This document shows positions 1 to 12,955 of a stretch of DNA of 64,000 nucleotides, in pieces (position 1 is the first letter of the stretch; each line of letters begins with the position of its first letter). The stretch lies in NCBI GenBank assembly GCA_019426215.1, contig CM033392.1, positions 40,540,666-40,604,665 on the forward strand. Reading direction: 5' to 3'. This DNA comes from Buddleja alternifolia. Taxonomy: Eukaryota; Streptophyta; Magnoliopsida; Lamiales; Scrophulariaceae. The translations under genes were made by a program, and so were the position numbers. The notes below the pieces were generated by a model, which ran no database searches, was not told where the DNA came from, and worked only from the letters and a program-made list of their open reading frames with translations.

Positions 1-310
1 CCAAACTATGGGGGCTATTTATAGAGAATGAAAGGTTTCGGGTCGAAAAATGCAATTATTCGTGTTTCTGCAGAAAGGCCCAAAGGTTGTGTCTTTTGGA
101 CAAAACGCCCCCTGATTGCACCTTTTCGGACTTTTCAAATTAGCCCCAAAAATTGCACCTGTTCAAAACACCCCCTGAGCTAAAAGACAAAAGACGTCTG
201 ACATGGCTATGATCCGGTGCACCCGCCTCTCAAAGAATAACAAGCCACCTTTCCGGGCAATGATTGAGTGTGGCCGGTTGCACCATCCGGCTGTGCAATT
301 CAGCCCCTAT
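1..310. other. Unassigned sequence left of the first copia LTR
   Basis: Homology to the copia LTR of family D (compared with the copy at 34,913-36,120) starts only at about 311, so this piece is something else. It contains a TATA-like stretch near 17-26 and C-rich tracts near 104-112 and 166-176. It could be the edge of another mobile element whose body lies outside the window. No coding region is supported. Confidence 0.3.
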
Positions 311-1778
311 CTTTCCAAACTCTTACCTCTAGATATTATGTGGACGAAAGATGGAAAAACTCATCCTCTTTTTCTTCCTTGAAGATGACTGCTAATCAGA
401 GTAGAAGGGGAGAGGATTTTCATGCATATTTTCTGTGTAGGTATCTAGAGTGTTATTGTTAAAGATGGGCTTAGGGATTTTATAAAATCCCAAGCCATCT
501 TTAGTGCCACACGCCTAAGGGCCTAACATTGGGCTAAGTTGACTTTCAACTTAGTCTAATGTTTGATTAATTATCTAGCCCAACTACATAATTCATTAAA
601 GAATCAAATAAATAATCTAATTATTTATTTGCCAATTAGACAATCAAGTAATTAAATCCAATTAATTATTTTAAAAATTAATTTATTCAATTAATATAAT
701 TAATTAATTAACTCTTCAGATGTTTTAATTCGTTTATCAAATAATGAATTACCAAAACGTCCTTTCAGAAAACAACTGAAGCTTTTCTCCTTTCATCCTT
801 GAAAGCGCGACTCTCTAACTTCGTCTCAATTGGCAATAGGAGGAAACCAAGGATGTGAGTGTCACCTAGCTAGTCTCGTGGACCCACATCGAAGCCTAAT
901 TGAGAACAAAATGATAAGATGATTACGAACCTTTCCAATCATGAATACTATATGAGTATAAGCCCTTCACTGTTATATTTAATCGAATGAGAGTAATGAA
1001 AAATGTCAAACTCACAGGACTCGGCGTTTAACCATAGTACTATGAAATTCCCAAACTATCCTCCGTGTTCCACACTAGATAGTTTGTATGCTTTGGCCAA
1101 AGACTTGTCATTTTTTATACTCATGGTACATAGGACATACACTCATTTACTACTCGAGACAGTGAATTGCATCTTGGTAATCACCAAACAATTGCTACTT
1201 GCCCACTGATACTTCACTTTGAGGTCGACCCCACCCACGGGTGAATTGGATCCAACAACTCTAGTAACAAGCACAATGTCACAAGCACATTGCTCGTGAT
1301 TCCTCAGGTCTAAAGCTCACGCATACCATAATCCTACCATTGACAGTCACCGAGTAAATATCCATGTAGCCGAATTACGGCGAGCTGTGTTCGAATATAT
1401 CAATTCCATTGATATATCTATGTTATGAGCTTCCACCATTATATAGTGATCCTCACTACTGCATAGTGAATGACTGGCACTCCTTTGTCAAAACTCATAT
1501 CATTCAAGTCCAATCTTAATGCCCAATTAAGACTCTCTGACCTGTGAACTTATTTTATGTAATCTAACACTATTAGTGTCCCTCTCCTCATACCCAAGGA
1601 GTAGAAGGTTTCTCTAGATTACATTTGGACTATATTTTCACTACTATTGATGCCATTGAAGATTTATATGAACAAATGTAAAATGCGTTTTTATTTCAAA
1701 TAATTAGTTTGTACAAAATAACATAGATAGCCTTAAACAATCTAATTTCTCATTGGCATCTAGGGCATATACCTAACA
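311..1778 (-). repeat. Copia 3' LTR, family D, truncated (minus orientation)
   Basis: The right edge reads CATATACCTAACA, the reverse complement of a TGTTAGG-type LTR start, and is followed at once by a polypurine-tract-like stretch on the minus strand. The body aligns by eye to the LTR at 34,913-36,120 at roughly nine bases in ten. That copy has about 160 more bases at its left end, so this one has lost its U5 end. This copy keeps about 460 bases (near 755-1,215) that the other lacks. It acts as the downstream LTR of the minus-strand copia remnant at 1,779-4,350. Confidence 0.75.
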
Positions 1779-1793
1779 ATCTCTCACTTGCAC

Positions 1794-3230
1794 TTAATGC
1801 CAATTACTGTGGTATCTAATACCCATCTTCTCAAGATGGTGTTCCAGCGCCGCATGTGGCAATAGCTTGGTCAGTGGGTAAGCTACATAATTCGCTGAAT
1901 CTATTCTCTGCACTGCAATGTCGCCTCTTCCAACGATTTCTCTAAGGATGTGGTGTCTTCTCTCAATGTGTTTGGATTTGTTGTGAGACTTTGGTTCCTT
2001 AGCCTGCACGATGGCTCCATTATTGTCACAGAAAAGTGGCAACTGGAGCTCTAAAACTAGGAACCACTTGAAGTTCAACCGCGATCTTCTTGATCCAAAT
2101 AGCTTCCTTAGCAGCCTCCGAGGCAGCCACATTTTTAGCCTCTGTGGTGGAGTCTGCAGTTGTGCTTTGATTGGAACTTTTCCAAGAACTTGCCCCTCCA
2201 TTAACAGTGAATATGAACCTAGAAGTGAACTTTTGGTCATCAACATCCGCCTGGAAGTCATAGTCTTGTATCATTCCACTTTCAATTCTCTATGTCCATA
2301 AATAAGCAACAAATCCTTTTTTCTTCTCAAATATTTCAGAATACATTCTACCGTATCCCAATGCTTTTTGGCAGGGTGCGCTTAAAACCTAGTGACTACA
2401 CTCACAGTGTAAGATATGTCGAGTCTCGTGCTTAACATGGCATATATGAGACTCCCAACTGCTGATGCATAGGGTACAACACACTCTTTCCGATCCTCCT
2501 CACTTTGAGGACTCGTGGATTTGGAAAGATGAATTTCATGTCTCAGGGGTAAAAGTCCTCTTTACATTTCTCCATTTCGAACCTTTTCAAAATTTTCTCT
2601 AGAAAGAGGGCTTGAGAAAGCCCCATCATCTTATTTGATCTATCCCTGTAGATGTGAATCCCAGGAATGTAGGTGGCTTTTTCCAAGTCTTTCATGGAGA
2701 ATGTGCTTGAGAGCTATGTCTTGATCAAAGTCAACAGCCCTATACAGTTTCCTATAAGAAGGATATCATCCACATACAGGACCAGAAATGGTATTTTGCT
2801 CCCACTGGATTCTTGTATATGCATGGTTCATCGATGTTCTTGATGAAGCCATAGCTTCATCAAAACAAAGATTCCAGCACCACGAAGCTTGTTTGAGTCC
2901 ATAGACGGACCTATTTAATTTACATACCTTATGAGCATACTTCTTCTATATGAAACCTTTGCGCTGATCCATATAGATATCCTCCTCAAGGTACCCATTT
3001 AGGAATGCAATCTTCACATCCATCTTCCATATCTCATAATTCAGGTATGTGGCTATGGCAAGCAGAATTCTGATGGATTTGATCATGGCTACAGGCGAAA
3101 AGGTTTCCTCATAGTTAATACTCTCCTTTTGACTATACCCTTTCGCTACGAGCCTGGCCTTATAGATATCCACCTTGCCATTCAGACCAATCTTCCTCTT
3201 ATATATCCATTTACACCCTATTGTTCAAAC
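1794..3230 (-). pseudogene. Copia pol remnant: reverse transcriptase and RNase H
   Basis: On the minus strand this decodes to the C-terminal half of a Ty1-copia polyprotein. The segment 2,946-3,173 gives the reverse transcriptase start, with KARLVAKGYSQKE, ETFSPVAMIKSIR and the MDVKIAFLNGYLEEDIYM core. RNase H follows from about 2,274 to 1,794, with DNNGAI, KSKHIERRHH and the family C-terminal end HLEKMGIRYHS. RNase H is split between two frames at about 2,040, and the reverse transcriptase between 2,300 and 2,940 is interrupted, so no functional protein is made. In a live element this enzyme copies element RNA into cDNA in virus-like particles. It lies directly upstream of the LTR at 311-1,778 in element orientation. 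Confidence 0.8.
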
Positions 3231-3635
3231 CCCTTTGGGAGGATCTGTAAGAGTCCAGACTTGGTTTGAATACATCAAATCCATCTCTATTTTCATATCC
3301 TCGAGCAACTTATAAGAGTTTATATCCACCATGCATGGTCAAAAGTATAGAGATCATCCCCATGGTTTCCCTCTACTACGGCATGAAGATCATGCTCTCC
3401 TTATAGTAGATAGCCATATCTCTCAGGCAGTTGAGATACTCTACTTGACTTACGCGATGGTGGTTGTTGTTCTTCCAGAACAATTTTTCTTCCTGCACCC
3501 CCTTCTTTCTTCCAGAACAATCTTTCTTCAGTTTGACTCTCTTGAACACTGTTCTCAGGCGGTGTTTTGTTCTTTCAGAACAATCTTTCTTCCTGCACCC
3601 CCTTCTCGAATAAACTTTTCTTCGAGAAAGTATGC

Positions 3636-4337
3636 CTATAAGGTAACAATGATCATTTGATCATCGTGCAGGTAAAAGAGGTATCTCATTGAATCCTCTA
3701 AGAAACCTATGAATCGACCTCTGAAAGACCTAGTCTCTAGTTTCTCTACCTGTGTCTTTTTCACATGAGCTGAACAACCCCATATCCTTAAGTGTTTAAG
3801 ACTAGGTGTCTTTCCACTCCATATTTCATAAGGAGTCCTTGGAACAAAGTTAAAGGGAACTCTATTCAAGATGTGAGCAGCTGTAAGCAATGCATGACCC
3901 CACAGTGATATGGGTAGATCCATGTAACTGAGCATAGAGTGAACCATGTCTAACAGAGTTCTATTCCGTCGTTCTGCTAACCCATTGAGTTGTAGAGTCG
4001 CTAAAGGCGTCAATTCTAAAACTATGCCGTGTTCAATTAAGAACTCTCCAAACTCTGCACTTATGTATTCACCACCTCGATCCGATTGAAGAGTCTTAAT
4101 ACGTTTGCCGGTTTGGTTTTCAACCAAGTCCTTGAATTCTTTGAACCATTCAATGGATTCAGACTTGTACTTCAATAAGTACACCAGACCATACCTAGAA
4201 CGATCATCGGTGAATGTGATGAAGTGCTGAAAACCTCCACGGGCCGTTTCCTCGAAAGGCCTACAGACATCGGTATGTATTAAACTAAGGACTTCACTGG
4301 CCCTCTCGAAATGCCTTATGAAGGGTGATCGAGTCAT
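3636..4337 (-). pseudogene. Copia integrase core remnant
   Basis: An open stretch of 233 codons on the minus strand matches the copia integrase. It begins at the KMTKSPF-like segment after the zinc-binding domain, then has HTDVCRPF (first catalytic Asp), QSDRGGEY (second Asp), AERRNRTLLDMVR-like sequence (catalytic Glu), and the C-terminal IWGCSAHV and GRFIGF segments. The zinc-binding HHCC domain, protease and gag that should precede it are absent. The coding homology stops 13 bases before an oppositely oriented LTR at 4,351. It is the upstream part of the same remnant as the reverse transcriptase to its left. It is an element fragment, not a host gene. Confidence 0.85.
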
Positions 4338-4350
4338 TTTGCCTTCTAAA

Positions 4351-6007
4351 TGTTAGGTATATGCCCTGGATGCCAATGAGGACAAATAGATTGTATAGGG
4401 TATTCAATTATGTTGTACAAATTGATAATTAATAAAAGGCAACTATTATTCAGTTCATGTAAATCTTTATGGCATCAAATAAGTATTGAACAAACAGTCC
4501 TTGTGTATCAAGGTTGACTCTTCGCCCTTTATGGAATATAGATGTGGCGCGGGGAGAGTCTTATTCCTGATTACTAAAAAGGGGGTTCGCAAGTCGAGGA
4601 ATCTTAATTGGGCATTAAGATTCGACTTATATGACACATGTTCTGACAATGAGTGCCAGTTGAACACTATGGGATAGTGAGACATGTGTTATAGATATAT
4701 CAATGGAAATGATGTATTCGAACACGGCTTGCATTAATCCGATCACATGGATATTTACTCTGTGACTGTCAATGATTGGATTACTGACCATGATAGTATG
4801 TGTGGGCCTTAGACCTAAGGGTTCATGAGCAATGTGCTTGTGCTGTTGAATTTGTTATTAGAGTAGTTAGGCCCAATTCACCTTTCGGTAGGGTCGACCT
4901 CGAAGTGCGATCTCAATGAGTAAAGTAGCAGTTGTTCAGTGATCCCCAAGATGGGATTCACTGTCTTGATAGCAAACGGGAAAGTATTCTGTGCAATCAT
5001 ACGCGTATGAAATTATAAGTCTTTGGCCAAAGCAATGAAACTAACTCATGTGGGACATGGAGGGTAGTTTGGTAATTCCATCATGATATGATTACAAGCA
5101 CAATATCAAGTTCAGTGAGTTTGACATAAATCATGACTCTCACTTGATCGGGATACAAAGTGAAGCGCTTATACTCATATGGTATTTGTGGTCCAGAGGT
5201 TCGTAACTGATTCGTTCATTTCGTACTCAATTGGATTACAATGTGAGTTCATGGGACTGGCTAAGTGACACTCACATCCTTTGATATTTCCTCCCATTGC
5301 CAATTGAGACGAACCTAAAGAGTTGCGCTATAAGAAACGAACGGGATGTCTTTTGTGTTAATCTTTTAGAAAGATATGATTAAATGAACGCAATGATTTA
5401 TTGGTTAAATCAATGAATTAAATATTTAATTTAATGAGATTAAATTAAATTGGTTAATTAAGGATTAATTAATTAGGAATTAATTAATTATTTAATATGT
5501 ATTGTAATTTAAATGAGATTGAAAATAAATACATAATTAAATAGGTGGGCTAAAGTTGAATGGGCTAACGAAGCCCACCCATGTCCTAGAGGAGCCCTAG
5601 GGGCGGCCACATCAAGGAGTTGGAAGTCTCCTTGACTTGTTTACTAAGTAATAGGAGTTACAAGGTAACTCCAATACTTAACAAGTCGTAACAACCAAGA
5701 GTTTTAACCTAATAACATAATACAAGAGAAAAGAAATCTCCCTCCTCCAATTGCTTGCCCTACCCGTCCACTACATCAAAGAGGAAGCATTGGAAGAACT
5801 TTTGAAGGTTCGTTTCACGTGCATCATTAGAGACAGGAGCTTGGGGAGTTGCTGTTACGCGAAGAAATATACGAAATTGAAAAGGTAAACAATTTTGTTT
5901 TTGTTTTTAGAAAACTATCAAAATCATTAATTCGTTAAATTGATCCGAGATTAGGAATCCGATAATAAATTTATTCTGCTGCGTTTTTTACCCGAGGATT
6001 TCTAACA
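4351..6007 (+). repeat. 5' LTR of copia A1
   Basis: The LTR starts TGTTAGGTATATGCCC and ends GGATTTCTAACA, giving the short terminal inverted repeat expected of an LTR. It is 1,657 bp long. It matches the LTRs at 20,753-22,261 (plus) and at 22,272-23,784 and 30,521-32,160 (both minus). It carries an AT-rich TTAATTAA-containing tract near 5,400-5,560 and a perfect CTTTGGCCAAAG palindrome at 5,021-5,032 that recurs in related LTRs. Confidence 0.9.
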
Positions 6008-7742
6008 GTGGTAAGCCAGGTTTTAACGAAATTAATGATTTTTGCGTTTGAGATTATGTTAATAAATAAAAATTAGATTTTCTAAATTGGATTTTATTAG
6101 TTTTTGTATTGGATGTTAAAGCTTGATTTTTTGGAGAATTTATCGCCCCGTTTCATCACCCCGATTTCGCCGGAGGCGTCGAAATAGCGGCAGCGCCACT
6201 GCGCGTTAGAACGCGCAGCAGCTGCTACGCAGTAACAGTAAAACAAAAAAAATGGAAAAGGAGGGGCGTCGCCACCAGCAGCGCTGGGCCTTGCTGGGCC
6301 GTGCCCAGCTGCTGAGCCCGACCCAGCGAATAATTATTATATTATATTTATATATTTCTATATATTTATATATCTATATTTATTGGGTTTGACCCAATAG
6401 ACAAATTTGACCCAAAATTTGTCAAAACCTCTTTTTCCTAATGAATAATTTTGTTTTTCTGAAAATTAAATTGGATTTAATTAAGTTAAATTGGATTTGA
6501 ATTTTGTAATTAAATAGGATTTAATTACATCATTAATCAAAAATTTAGAATTTTATTTATGATAAGTGACAATTGAATAAATAGGATTTGTTTTGGGCTA
6601 GATTTAATTTTTCAAATTAAATGAGAATAAGTTAGTATATATTAGATTTATTCTTTTAAATTGGGATTAAATTCTCTTTTTCATAATTTTATTAGATTTA
6701 ATTAAGCTTGAATTTTTTTTTCCATTTTAAAAGTAGAAACAACATAATCTTGAACAGTTTATTACATGCTTTGATGTATGTTGTGGTGGATGCATCCATG
6801 GACGTAGGATTTTACAGCTTTTGTATTATCTGGGTTGTATTGGGCCGAATAATGCCCCCCAGTTTGTACTTTATTTTTGGTAGTATAATGTATAGGGCGC
6901 TTCAACGTTATGTAACTAGAAAGGTAGGACTTTCATGTAGCTTAGAGCCCGGAGCATATCAGGATTAGATTTGATATAGGACCCTATCCCCCTGATTGAT
7001 CTATTGGCTTAGATCAATCTAGAAAGTCCATGGATTGCATGTTGATAGAAGAACTAGGTTTTCTATGAATGCATGCTTTATATAATGCCACATATGCGCG
7101 AATTGGATTAATGTGGAAAGTTAGACCTTAATTAATTAACAAATTCTCCCATGAAATCATACTAAGTAAGTAAGGGGTATTGGATATCCCGGCTCTCCAT
7201 CAAACTTAAGAGAGATAGAGTTATGAGTTGTGCATGGCATCGTCCTGACTAATGGGTTTTATGCATAAACTCATAATTCAAAGATCTTTAAGTGCATATG
7301 ATGCCATCGGTCGAAGCAAATCTTATCCCATACACCATTACAGGTTGCAAGATAAGATTCAAATGTTAGATCGATAGGAGTTGATAGGAAAGTACTTAGA
7401 TGGATCACCACCGATATTCCGTTACAGGCTGAGGTTAAGTGATCCATGAGCGAAAAGGGGATTGAACCATCAGTTGGACTGATTGGCGTGGCACGCCACT
7501 TTGAAATTTTTAGGTAGCCATACATCGTTACAGATTGCAACTCATTGAAATTTTTTGAAGAACTCAATCACTCACTACGAAATCTTTCCAACGGGATTTC
7601 CGTTCATTGCAGAGCAAGTGCAATGGTTCAAAAAATGTAGTGGGAGCCAAGTTAAAATTAAAGTCCTGATTTTACTTGGGTACAACATAATTATCTAATG
7701 AAATCTTGGTTTATTTTCTGCAGTTTATATATCTCTCTCAAA
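6008..7742 (+). other. Primer site and untranslated leader of copia A1
   Basis: Just after the LTR, GTGGTAAGCCAGG at 6,008-6,020 looks like a decayed initiator-tRNA-Met primer site (consensus TGGTATCAGAGC). The matching position of the inverted copy, 30,507-30,519, is closer to that consensus. The rest is a non-coding leader of about 1.7 kb with a GC-rich patch at about 6,150-6,330. Its reverse complement recurs at 29,036-30,506. Confidence 0.65.
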
Positions 7743-8530
7743 ATGGTAAACCCACTAAAAGTTTTGCTTGAAAAGAACGTTTTGAACGACCAGAACTTCT
7801 GTAATTGGAACAGAGCATTGAGGACGAACCTCAATGATGAATATCTGGAGTACATGCTGGAACTAGATCAACCACCGAGGCCTGGGGTCAACGAGGATGA
7901 TTCAATTAAACTAGCTTACTCAGATTGGGTCTCTGATGCTCGTAAGGTTAGGGATTACATGTTGAGATCCATGTGTAGCGAATTGCAACGCACGCATGAA
8001 AATATGGATAATCCTAAATCAATCATGCTACACTTGGAGGAACTGTTCGGGGAACACGAAAACTCCGTCAGATACTATGTGTCTAAAGAGCTATTCAACA
8101 CAAAGATGAAGGAGCATGAGGATGTTAAAGATCATGTTTTGAAGATGATCTCCATGTTACGGAGGCTTCGGTCTATGGAATTCTACATGGATTTTCACCT
8201 CCAGGTGGACCTCATTCTCTAGTCACTCCATAGATCCTTCTCAGATTTCATTATCAATTTTGATTGGGATGACATTGAAGGATCACTATCCACAATTATG
8301 AGCAAGCTGATGACTGCCTAACAACGAATGAAAGAAAATTGGGGTGCATTCAAGTTTCCTATTATTTCGAATAATACTGAACTGGCTGGCAAAATCAGTG
8401 AACCCAGAGTTAGAAAAACTCAGAAGTTTAAGACCAAGGGTCCAAAGAAGGCATAGGCGTGTCTCCATTACCGTAGAACGGGACATTGGAAACGTAATTG
8501 TCCTGAGCTGCAAGCTGCTTCAGATATAGA
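7743..8530 (+). pseudogene. Copia gag pseudogene (capsid and zinc knuckle)
   Basis: The start at 7,743 opens MVNPLKVLLEKNVLNDQNF followed by NWNRALRTNL, typical of plant copia gag. The frame stops at 8,222. Gag-like sequence continues past frame changes and a TAG to a nucleocapsid zinc knuckle at about 8,457-8,504. There the expected Cys-x2-Cys-x4-His-x4-Cys reads C-L-H-Y with Tyr in place of the second Cys, then GHWKRNCP. Gag packages element RNA in the virus-like particle; this copy cannot. An upstream in-frame ATG at 7,698 exists, but 7,743 matches the usual gag start. Confidence 0.8.
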
Positions 8531-8540
8531 ACTTAATGTT

Positions 8541-10235
8541 TTGGAAACAAATTGTTCTATTACTGTATTTATTTCTTCCTGGATGCTAGACTCTAGGGCT
8601 AGTGCTCACGTGTGTGTTTTGAATCAAGAGCTGGAAAGAAGTAAGAAGCTAGAGCATGGAGAAGTGACGATCAATGTTGGCAACGGACATAGTGTAGCAG
8701 CCACACACATTGGCACCACTTCCATTAGATTATTTACTGGACATTTATTATTGTTAGACAATTGCCTTGTTTTGCCTAATTCTATTCCTGTTTTGGTCAG
8801 GAAATGATATTTATTTTCCTTTGTAAACAATTCTTGGAACATTTATTTAGGAAATGAATGTGTTGACAATGTGTCTTTAATAAATGATTTATACTATAAT
8901 AATGTCCAAAAGAATTGTAATGTCAATGCTGTAACAAGAAAATACAGTTTGTTTGATACGAACCTAAGACGACTCTGACACTTAAGACTTGGTCATGTTG
9001 GGGATCATAGACTACACGAGTTAGAAAAGGATAGAGTCATACACTCATTGGGATCGGATCCCCATCCCGCTTGTGAGTCTTGTATCCAAGGCAAGATGAC
9101 CAAGTCCCCTTTCACAGGAAAATTTAAAAGGGCCTCTGAAGTCTTAGGATTAGTTCATACAGATGTGTGTGGCCCTTTTGGAAATGTGGCCAGCGGTGGT
9201 TTTCAGTACTTCATTACTTTTACCGATAACAATTCAAGGTATGGCTACGTGTATTTGATGAAGTAGAAGTCTGAATCATTACAAAGGTTCATTGAACTCA
9301 AAACTTTAGTCAAAAACCAAATCGGGCATCATATTAAGGAACTTCGGTCTGACCGAGGTGGCGAGTATATGAGTGCCGAATTTGACCAGTTCTTAAGAGA
9401 ACATGGCATAGTGTTACAACTAACTCCTCCAGCTACTCCACAATTGAATGGCGTAGCAGAGTGAAGGAATCAAACTTTGTTGGACATGGTACGATCCATG
9501 CATTGCTTACAGCTGCTCACATTTTGAATAGGTGTCCCTCTAAGTCTGTTCCTAACACACCGTATCAGATATGGCGTGGAAGGAAGCCTAATCTGAAACA
9601 CATAAGGATATGGGGTTGTCCTGCCTATGTGAAAAAGACCAAGGCCGAGAAGTTGGAGGCTAGGACCTTGAAAGGACGATTAATTGGATATCCCAAGCAT
9701 TCCATGGGATACCTTTTCTACCTGCATGATGATCAAAGGATCATCGTTGCATTACAGGCAATCTTTCTCAAGGAATAATTCATTCGAGAAGGAGGAGCTG
9801 GTAGAAGTATTGTTCTTGAAGAACGAAATGAATCCCTTTCGGAAGACACTGTTCAAGGGACCCAACCTGAACTGGTAATTACACGACCATCAATGCGCAG
9901 GTCATCTAGAGTATCTCAACCGCCTGAGAGATATGGTTACCTGCTATAGGAAGAGCATAATATGTATGCAGTAGCAGATGGGTACCACAGAGACGATCCC
10001 CCTAGTTATGACCAGGCAATGATGGATATGGATTCTGCTAAATGGTATGAGGCTACGAAAGTGGAAATAGATTCGATGTATTCGAACCAAGTCTGGACTC
10101 TGACCGATCCACCCAAGGGTATTGTACCCATTGGATGCAAATGGATCTACAAAGAGAAAGATTGGTCCGGATGGCAAGGTGGATACCTATAAGGCCAGGC
10201 TAGTGGCGAAATGGTATAGTCAAAAGGAGGGCATT
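8541..10235 (+). pseudogene. Copia pol pseudogene, 5' part: protease, integrase, start of RT
   Basis: The protease site reads WMLDSRASAH instead of the usual LDSGAS, so the active-site glycine is lost. Integrase follows: the HHCC domain at about 8,967-9,095 has a TGA where the usual LWHLRLGH tryptophan would be. The catalytic core 9,120-9,480 keeps HTDVCGPF and SDRGGEY but has an in-frame TAG at 9,266 and a TGA after GVAE. The C-terminal IWGCPAYV segment lies in 9,461-9,778. The RT start (WYEATKVEIDSM and IVPIGCKWIYK) runs to about 10,230. The gypsy insertion at 10,236 then splits RT, which resumes at 19,404. Several stops look like G-to-A changes. Confidence 0.82.
10231..10235 (+). repeat. 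Left target-site duplication of the gypsy insertion (GCATT)
   Basis: GCATT precedes the gypsy LTR; GCACT follows the other end at 19,404-19,408. One T-to-C change separates them. Removing the gypsy element and one copy leaves copia RT coding sequence continuous in frame. Confidence 0.85.
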
Positions 10236-12940
10236 TGTGATACCCGAGTGTTTTTTAGTCGACTAGTTACTATCTAAAGCATTAGGACATGACCTAGGAT
10301 CTTAAACATATGTTCAAGAGGGATATTATATTATACATCTTATGTAGATTAAAGGAATAGAACCAAAATTTAACTAGACACTAGGAGAGAAGTTGAATTA
10401 GTAAATTGCCCAAATACACAAATAATTAGTAAATTCCACTTTCATTTCACTCTAAAAAAAAATAAAAAAAAATAATAAATAAAGGGGTGGAAAGTGGGCT
10501 TGACCGACCACCCCACCATCACACCATATATATATATATATATAATATGCCACAACTTCCTCATTTTCCTTAGAAGAAAATACCGCTTCAACTCTCTTTC
10601 TCCATTTTCATCATCTTCAACCTCTCTTCATCCTTCCATTCAAGATATATATATATATATAGATACAAATTAGTATATTAGTTTCAACCTCAACCATCTT
10701 CACACTTGTTGGTAGCATTAAAGGTAACTTGTAATTCCTTGATCTTACATTAGTAGGTAATGGTAGAGGCTACATTTGCTTCGAAAATGTTATTGCATGT
10801 GTATTAGAAGAGTAGATCTATGAGTTTTAAGCTTAAATTTACAATTTATAGTAACTAACCTAAAGGTTTAAATGAAGAAATCACACATGCATGACAATTG
10901 TAAGTTGGGTCTTTAAATCTGCTACTGATTTCGAAGAATTATATCGAAACTTTTACTGTGTATGTTACTGCACGTCTGAAATATTTCTGAAATTTTGTGA
11001 AATTTTTGGAGTTGTAATATGAATTATGGAAATTGTTAAGTATAGACTGCCAGAAGCCTTACGGGATTTCAAAATGTTTGTTTGAGACATCATTTGGGGT
11101 TCTTAAAAACTTCATTTTGATTTCAAAATTTTACAGGGGATAATGATATGTATTGGGGTTGTTGTGTATAAAAGTGGGGCTTATTTGATTAAATGCTGAT
11201 TTTATATGAATTTTAAAGTAATACTGCCCCAGTAAAAATTGAACCCAATTTTACTTCGGTTTTGAGTAAAATAGCCACATTCTAAGTGACCATTTACCTT
11301 TGAAACATTTATTTAAGGTCGTTTAACAAATTTAGAACATTTATGAAAAACGTTTACCCACAATTATTGAGTTTGTGATTTTTAACAATTCATACACTAA
11401 AACTGCACAAATCTGTTTTTATGCCTCTTATCGACCTTTTGGGGAAGATTGAAATTAAGCCTAGTTTTCATTAAGGTAACTTGTTGTGCATGATTGTATA
11501 GTTATTAGGACCTCATAGACTACCCCGGGTAGACTTTAGACGAGTTAGAAAATGAGTTTCTGATTTAATTTTCGCTTAGCAGGTGTTGTGGGTGAGACGA
11601 ACGAGGACAACGCCGTATAAGCTTGGACGTAGCGTGAGTGCCTCCAAAATTAGTACTATTTTCAAAACTGGAAGGAAATAGTTTTAAAATGATATATATA
11701 TATATATATATACATATATTAATGTTTATCTACGGGCCTATCATAAATTCTCATTTCAAAAGAGATTGGGCGTAGTACTTTTGAATATTCAATTATCACC
11801 GAAGTGTGATCATTTTTCAGTCATGAATAACTATTTGCACAAATTCTTAATCATTTTAATTGCATATTTTGAAAGCATGGGTATCACTTAAACTTTGAAT
11901 CATGGGTTTTCAAAAAGTCATTGCACTTGGCCTTGTATTGTGATCATTTCCCATGATGGTGTTCTTGTGACATGTTTCATCTTGCTTGGTTGTGTTGGGC
12001 CCAACGTCGGGCGATGGATAGGGCAGGGTTCGGCCGGTCAAGCATGGGCTTGCGGTCTTAAACAGTTCCCGCTATCCACGTCCAGATCCATGCACCTAGG
12101 ACGGAGTGCTCTGAGGGTGCATGGGTCATTTATCGTGTGGCATATTCCCGATATGACCAAATCGGGCATCGCGAGCCTGCGTGGGGAGATATAAGGTGAT
12201 GGCTTTTAAGCCGCGTGTTCAGGGGTGATAAGGAAGAAGCAGAGGGACCCAAAGTGCTATGGTTAAATCATCGGACACGATGGTATTGCTAACATGGCCC
12301 CCTACTGCTTAAGCGTGACGTGTACGTGTTACTTAAACATGTCTTGTACATGATACTTGCATTGAGTCTTGTACGTGGTACTTACATTGACTGCTCACTT
12401 TAAAAATGCATGTTTTCAAACTTAAATATCATGCCACCAATCATCCTAGCTTTATCATGAACGAAATTGTTTTAAGCATGTTTTCCATGACATTTGACAC
12501 CACCTCACCGTGCATATACTAAGACCTTGTCTCATACTAGCTATTGCTTACTTGTTACTATGATCACAAATTGCTTTTCTTATTTAGGATTTCAATGATC
12601 CTTCGAAAATCAATAAAAACCATTTTAAGCAACTTACACACGAGCACTGGCACTCACTAAGCCTTTGCTTATGTATTTTCTTTTCCTTCCAGTCATGGGC
12701 AAGAGCGGGTGGCAATAGCTTGACATACCTTCCGGGGAACTTTTATAATAGTTATTTTGACTTCCATCGTTAGCAATTTTCTCGACATGTTAGACATGAT
12801 ATATGATGATTATATGAAGTATGGGTTTGTATTAGGCTAAACGATGATGATATTTTGCGTATTTAATTCCGCTGCTAGCCTTTATCCTTGAGAATGTATC
12901 GTTAAGTTATTATCGTGCCACCTTAAGTTCGGGCGTTACA
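10236..12940 (+). repeat. 5' LTR of the nested gypsy
   Basis: Starts TGTGATACCCGAG and ends TTCGGGCGTTACA; 2,705 bp. It contains TA microsatellites near 10,524-10,545, 10,646-10,661 and 11,694-11,712. A 300-base open frame near 11,895-12,194 has a counterpart in the 3' LTR only because the LTRs are copies, and has no recognisable protein similarity. Confidence 0.9.
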
Positions 12941-12943
12941 GAG

Positions 12944-12955
12944 TGGTATCAGAGC
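12944..12955 (+). other. Gypsy primer-binding site
   Basis: TGGTATCAGAGC, three bases after the LTR end, is the standard primer site complementary to initiator tRNA-Met in plant retrotransposons. Confidence 0.9.

Noticed and set aside
11895..12194. Open frame of 99 codons repeated at 18,403-18,657
   Set aside because: Both lie inside the two gypsy LTRs and are duplicated only because LTRs are copies. Composition and sequence show no protein character.
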